NCBI GenBank assembly: GCA_012064415.1
Contig: SSNU01000072.1
Coordinates: 1 to 64,000 of the forward strand
DNA from: Gyrodactylus bullatarudis
Lineage: Eukaryota > Platyhelminthes > Monogenea > Gyrodactylidea > Gyrodactylidae
Direction: 5' to 3'
DNA: 64,000 bases
The notes under the pieces were generated by a model, which saw nothing but the letters and a program-made list of their open reading frames with translations, did not search any database and had not been told where the DNA came from. How positions within the stretch are numbered: the first letter of the stretch is position 1; each line of letters begins with the position of its first letter. The translations under genes were made by a program, and so were the position numbers. Below are positions 59,185 through 64,000 of this stretch, piece by piece.

Positions 59185-61715
59185 TTATAGTTTTTGAAAA
59201 TAGTTTGTGGATAAATCTGTGTGATCTGGGATTAATATATATAAAAAGGCGCAGATTTTGCGGATCTGGAGACCTGTGAGGGAATAAATGTCAATATTTA
59301 ATTTGACAGACAGGCAGTGAGTGTTTATCATGATACATGAAAATTTAACGTGGTTTCTTGTGGAATACAATGACGGAGATGACTCTTTTGTTAAAATTTG
59401 TAGTGATATGGAAATGGCAAGTCTGCGGATCCAGAGCAGAAAGAGTTGACTTTTTGCAAGGAGGATCCTGTAAGAGAAGGGGCCAATGGTAGAGCGGAGG
59501 AATCGACTTTGGATCTTTTCAAGTTCACTACTGAGTTTGGATGAGATATTCCGAATTAGGCCAGAACAATAGTCAAAAGCAGGGAGAATGACTTGTTTAA
59601 AAAGTAGTAAACGTAGAGATATCGATTTAATAAGATTATTCATGGTAATGATTGCAAAGTTAGCATTCCTTTTTACCATTTTTAGATGAGGAGCAAAGGA
59701 GAGGTTATGGTCATAGGATATTCCAAGATCTTTAATTGTCTTGGTGAGGTAGACTTCATATTTCGAAGGTAACGAAGAATTAAAGAGGGGCATTATTTTT
59801 GTTTTTGATGAATTTACGGTTAAATAGAGCTTATTGAGTTTAGAAAACAGGAATTCAAATATTTTATCAAACATTTCTTCGGAAATCTTGGATGGATGGC
59901 TAAGAACCACTTTCAGGTCATCAGCATATTTGAAAAACTTGACATCATGGGAAGGAGATTGAAGATTGGCAAACACTAAATTGAATAGGAAGGGTCCAAT
60001 CATGGAACCTTGTGGGACACCCGAGGAAACCTTCGACGTTGAGCTGCAATTATTATTAATAGACGTAAATTGAGATCTATTTGTCAAAAATGATATGAGG
60101 AGATTCAGGTAGGCAGTTGACGGGTTATAGGGCAGTAAGCAGTTGATGATCAAATGAAATGGAATTCGATCGAAAGCCTTAGAAATATCTAAATAAATAA
60201 CTGCAACTTTATGGTTCTTATACTTCAGATCATGGCAATGGTCAGCAAATTTTAATAAATTGATTGAAGTACTTTTCCCTTTAATAAATCCAAATTGGCA
60301 AGGATCAATATTCGAGGGAACAATGGAAGAAAAATAGTTTAATATAATATTGTCAATGATAGATAAGAAAATGGGAAGATTTGATATTGGTCTGAAATCA
60401 TTGGGGGATTTTGGAGAGTGGACTTTTGGGATAGGAGTAATTTTGATTATGAGCCATTCAGGGGGTATGTTGCTTGTGAAAATAATATGGTTGAGATAAT
60501 CAGCTAATAAATGGAAAAATCTTTTGGGCAGAGATAGTAATAATTCAATGGAGATATTATAAATGTCTTTTCTTTTAATGGAATTTGAGTCAAGTAGTAA
60601 GTCAATGATTCGATTAGCAGAAACAGGAGGGAAATTAAAATCACAGGGAAATTTAGGGATGTCAATATCAAATGTCTGAAAAGAGGAGACAAAAAAATCT
60701 TGAAGAGACTGAGGATCAACATCATGAAATATTGTGGCAGTTGACTCACGGTTAGCTAGAAATCTTAATTTGTTCCAAGCCCTTCTGGGATTTATTTTGA
60801 GTTCATTGGAAACGTTGGACTCATAAGCCTCTTGAGGTAAAATTTTATCTGAACACGAGTTAATTGACGGTCTCGAAGAGCAGGTAATGATATCCAATAG
60901 GGCATTAAAATTTAAATGAATATGACCATGAGAGTGAGTAAAAAGATGAGTTTCAAGGGTAGACATAGAAAGGGATAAAAATTTGACTTTATCAACCACA
61001 AGGTGAGGCCTCGAGTAGTCATATACTGGGCTGATTAGGCGAGATGAAGAGATGAATAGGCAGGAATGGTCAGAATTAGCATCTTTGAAAGACCCACCAA
61101 AATTAAGTTGAAACATATTTGTAAAACATAAATCCAAAAAATTATCGCTTCTTGAGGGAATGGGAATGATTTGAGATAGATTATTATCACTTGCAAAGTT
61201 GAACAATGGGGTATCAGGATAATAAAAGGTGTTGTATGAGGGTCTGTTGAAATCTCCACAAATGAGAACATTGTCAGATGGGTTGATAATTGACGAAATA
61301 ATATTTGTTAGATCGTGTTCCGAGGAAGCAGCTACAGGAGGAGGATTATAAATAGCAAATAAATGGAAAGAATTATTTACATCGACAGATAATTTAACAT
61401 GAACTAGTTCAAATGGAGCATTAGAATAGATGTTGGTGGATATAATAGATAATGAAGATTTAATGAATACAACTACACCACCACCGATCTTATTGAGTCT
61501 GTCAGCTCTGATCAAAGTATAACCTTGAGAAAAAAATAGAGAAATATCGTCAGATGGTTTAAGCCAGGATTCGGTTAATACAAAAATATCTGGAGAGAAT
61601 TGATGCAGGAATTGACGAATTGTGAATATTGAGTTCTTTAGGGATCTGATGTTCCAGATAAGTAAGAAGAAACTAATCCTGTTGACTTTTTCGGAGTAGG
61701 AGCCGAGGGATTGCG
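59185..61715 (-). CDS. ORF2 of the non-LTR element: APE endonuclease and reverse transcriptase
   Basis: The frame is open from a stop near 61768 to TGA/TAA at 59185; the first ATG-independent conserved sequence is IWNIRSLKNS at about 61650, so the ATG at 61515 is too late. Endonuclease motifs are NIRS, LTESWL, GGGVVVFIK, ICGDFNRP and SDHSCLF. RT motifs are NDFRPISNLP, FGFIKGKST, YLDISKAFDRI, SGVPQGSMIGPFLF and FKYADDLKVV with the catalytic YADD. About 840 residues are uninterrupted, so the enzyme could be intact. Because the frame lacks an early ATG and overlaps ORF1, it is probably expressed by the -1 slip at 61716-61722 or by reinitiation. Confidence 0.88.
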
Positions 61716-62267
61716 GAAAAAATAGAGAGAATAATTTAATGGTGAGTCTGAGGAAGCACTTTTATTAGAAGTAGCTACTTTCTTGGCTCTGTCTGCAATT
61801 ATAAGTCGATGGACATATGATCTATGACGACAAAAAGTGGCTGAAAGTTTAAGATCATTGTGTAAGGATTGCATTATTGAGGAAGGAATAACATAGTTTC
61901 CTTTAATGAAAGTCGTGAAAGATCCATCATGATTCTTACGAGTGCGGTTGGCAGATTTGATGTAATCCGGGGCATGTTTATCAATGACATTAGTAATCTC
62001 CTCAGCAATCTTCTCATTAGTGTGAATAAGAGTATGCATTGAGGTAGTGGGTAACTGCTTTGGTTGTTCATTTCCATTTTGAGATAGTTTAACGGAGTTA
62101 GCGTAACTTTGTGGTTTAGGATCAGTGGATTTAGTTATAATGGCATTGTTATTTGAATTTCTATATACGTATTTAATGAAGCATTTGAGGCTATCTATGG
62201 TAAAAGCACTGGTGGATTCAATCAAGACAGAGCGAAATCCATTTAACACTTCAGAAAATAAAAAAAT
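61638..62267 (-). CDS. ORF1 of the non-LTR element, amino end missing
   Basis: About 209 codons, open from a TGA at 62268-62270 with no initiating ATG; readable protein begins SEVLNGFRSVLIESTSAF. It ends SSYLSGTSDP. It is Ser/Asn/Lys rich, consistent with a nucleic-acid-binding ORF1, but no CCHC knuckle or RRM is visible in what remains. It overlaps the ORF2 frame by about 130 bp. Confidence 0.65.
   Translation of the reverse strand: MFLFSEVLNGFRSVLIESTSAFTIDSLKCFIKYVYRNSNNNAIITKSTDPKPQSYANSVKLSQNGNEQPKQLPTTSMHTLIHTNEKIAEEITNVIDKHAPDYIKSANRTRKNHDGSFTTFIKGNYVIPSSIMQSLHNDLKLSATFCRHRSYVHRLIIADRAKKVATSNKSASSDSPLNYSLYFFRNPSAPTPKKSTGLVSSYLSGTSDP
61716..61722 (-). promoter_or_regulatory. candidate -1 ribosomal frameshift site T TTT TTC
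   Basis: In the ORF1 frame the heptamer reads T-TTT-TTC, which fits the X-XXY-YYZ slippery rule exactly. A -1 slip continues as CCG CAA TCC in the ORF2 frame, and that frame stays open to the endonuclease. It lies within the ORF1-ORF2 overlap. I cannot define a downstream pseudoknot by eye. Confidence 0.45.
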
Positions 62268-62279
62268 TCATTTCCTCTG

Positions 62280-62492
62280 ATGCCAAGTCCCAATTTGCCT
62301 GATGTTTCGACAGAACATATAAAAGATATGAATCTAGAGAAGCGTTATCTTTTTAATGCTGCACTTTTATCAGCCCAAGGATCAGAGAGAAGACCTGATC
62401 TTGTCAGTTTCGTCCAAAGAAACTCAACTGGGGATGCTCGTTGGATTACAAAAGCCAACTGTTTCCTTTGTATGCATGTATTATTTATATAA
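62280..62492 (+). other. unrecognised 70-codon open frame beside the retroelement
   Basis: The + strand reads MPSPNLPDVSTEHIKDMNLE, then RYLFNAALLSAQGSERRPDL and VSFVQRNSTGDARWI before Cys-containing sequence. The composition is protein-like and the frame starts 13 bp from the truncated 5' end of the retroelement, so it may be an exon or gene fragment interrupted by the insertion. A donor-like GTATGC follows TTT at 62468. I do not recognise the protein. Confidence 0.3.
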
Positions 62493-62819
62493 AATTTTAA
62501 TAAAACAAAACATATTAAATTTATTATTCATTTTGTTTTATTAAGTATAAAAGCCAGATTTTGTACTAACTTGAGATTAAACTATTTCATGCCAAAATTC
62601 ATAACTTTTTTCCTATAGGAATTCAACTCAAATTTTTAGCATAAATGAATTCCTCTCAGTTTATTTGTTTTCATGGGTATTCTCGTTTTCTCGAAGAACT
62701 TATTTTTTCTCAGTTGAGCTGTCCTCTAGTGATAAGGGTTAAGATAAGCAATTGATAGATGATCTCAATAATGAGATTTGGTCGTGTTTAGGTTTTATGG
62801 TTAGTGATATACCATATAT

Positions 62820-63291
62820 ATTAGGGTTATACAAAATTTTATCTTTCCCGAACAATCTTCTATGCCTTCTATCAAAAATTGATGTTTTAACCATTAAAAA
62901 TACATTTTCGAAAGTCAAAATGAAAATTTTTCATGTTCTGATATACAAAAATCCCATTTTCTCTAAAATAATCAAAATTCACCTAATTTCCTTGGACTTT
63001 CTTTCAACATGTGAAAAAAGACTTAATTTTCAGTAAACCCTATTTTTATACAAAATTTTGCAAAATCTGTTCAAAAATCATAATTTTGTCCATTCTCGTA
63101 GTAAAATTCATTGAAAAAATCTTGGTGCGTGTTCAAAATTTGTGATTTTATTTACCAGAACAATCTCTAAAATGTATGGTTTTACAGGAAAATATGATTC
63201 TTTTTCGATTGCACACTAGGACACTCGTGTCCTACTGTATTCAAAATGAGATTAAGGTTGGGAAAAGTTGAAAAATTTGGCCTACTCTAAT
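62820..63291. mobile_element. short interspersed element ATTAGGG...CTCTAAT, copy 2
   Basis: Aligns from end to end with copy 1 at 8171-8631, with a 20-25 bp extra segment near 63210 (CACTAGGACACTCGTGTCCT, itself a palindrome). Both copies share TTGATGTTTTAACCAT and GTGCGTGTTCAAAA-type phrases. It is non-coding as far as I can judge. Confidence 0.65.
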
Positions 63292-63295
63292 ATAC

Positions 63296-64000
63296 ATTAT
63301 CTTTTATTATCCTTGAGGAGTGCTGAGGAGTCTTAGTAAAGATTAAACGCGTCTATACCAGACGAAATAGAAATAATAAAAGATTATAGCGGCGCTTATT
63401 CCTAGTCACTAAAAACCTAAATAACAATTAAAATAAGTAACTTAACTAATTACTTAATAGCCTTGTAGTTTTTCTGGGACAATGTTCACTGCAGTGTACT
63501 ATTTTTAATGTCCTCAAAACGTATCTTTCTGGGATGACATCGATATTTCTTATTCTTTTGAACAAAAAATTTTCTTTCAATCTTACCATGATTTTTGAGG
63601 AAGAAATGATAAAGGAATGATTCAACAAAGCATGCAGAAAACTATTGTTTGCGATCAATAGAAATCCACTGCTGGTTACCGAAATGGGCACGAGTCAATT
63701 TCTAAATTTGAGGTCATAGAAATGTCCTGAGTTATAAAAAAATTAGTTTGGAATCCAACCCTAATGGAATAAACCCATGAAAATACCAGGATAAAAAAAT
63801 TTCCGAGAATAATTCAATCATTTAATTAAGGCATTTTTTGATTAAGGAAAATTACTCAAAACTAGCTGACCCGAACCCAATCTGCGGTAGAGTGGGTCCC
63901 TAATTTTTTATTTTGAAAATTAAAAAAGTCACCCGAGTTTTCATACTAACTAAAATACGTAGATTAGGAAAGTATGAGTTAGAAAGTTCTTATGAGATTG
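63296..64000. other. intergenic to the window end
   Basis: No supported gene. The minus frame at 63446-63691 ends with a Lys/Arg-rich stretch (KRIRNIDVIPERYVLRTLK) that could be a transposase tail, but I cannot place it. Confidence 0.35.

Larger units (their letters stand above)
59098..62267 (-). mobile_element. non-LTR retrotransposon (APE-type), 5' truncated
   Basis: ORF1 and ORF2 overlap on the minus strand. The 3' end is a tandem AAAT tract at 59097-59122 in place of a long poly(A). ORF1 has no ATG near its start and is cut at about 62267, the usual 5' truncation. The APE endonuclease plus RT without RNase H, and the GVPQGS / YADD wording, suggest the Jockey/CR1 group; the exact clade needs a tree. 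It sits 175 bp upstream of the GIGYF start, so it may affect that promoter. I find no certain target duplication. Confidence 0.88.

Overview
The window is nuclear DNA of an AT-rich animal. Protein genes are split by GT-AG introns and identifiable products are metazoan (WDR5, GIGYF, a MEX-3-like KH protein). Two compact genes have introns of 23, 30, 31, 31, 34, 53, 55, 55, 64 and 200 bp, many near the minimum known for animals. Such introns recall dicyemids or orthonectids, but that placement is inference. There is nothing prokaryotic here: no operons, Shine-Dalgarno sites or CRISPR.

Layout. 0-0.6 kb holds a 50-bp direct repeat around a tRNA-Glu-like sequence. 0.7-2.2 kb (-) is a secreted or surface leucine-rich-repeat protein. 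2.2-37.9 kb contains almost only mobile DNA: fold-back elements, a decayed DNA transposon with its transposase (9.7-12.5 kb), a three-deep nest of related elements (15.8-19.4 kb), a Penelope-like retroelement (23.2-25.5 kb), further TIR elements and a long fold-back with a coding loop (31.0-31.9 kb). 37.96-41.3 kb (-) is a four-exon KH-domain RNA-binding protein. 41.3-53.2 kb is non-coding with several TIR elements, one an hAT-type MITE with an 8-bp target duplication. 53.2-58.9 kb is a gene-dense island: a BPL_N/glutamine-amidotransferase-like protein (+), an AGC-like kinase (+), WDR5 (+) and GIGYF (-), the last two convergent. 59.1-62.3 kb (-) is a 5'-truncated non-LTR retrotransposon with an intact ORF2.

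Most notable is a group of at least seven related DNA elements. All begin TGTTAC, end GTAACA and are flanked by TATA. One member (9684-12497) carries a transposase-like gene in three frameshifted pieces, resembling a poorly characterised invertebrate protein family. Nesting of one member inside another fixes the element boundaries and the TATA duplication from sequence alone. This is the best candidate for an undescribed system: a DNA-transposon group with TATA target sites that inserts into palindromes in its own ends.

The host genes cover translation and mRNA control (GIGYF, KH protein), chromatin (WDR5), signalling (kinase) and the cell surface (LRR protein). I see no reason to regard them as one pathway.
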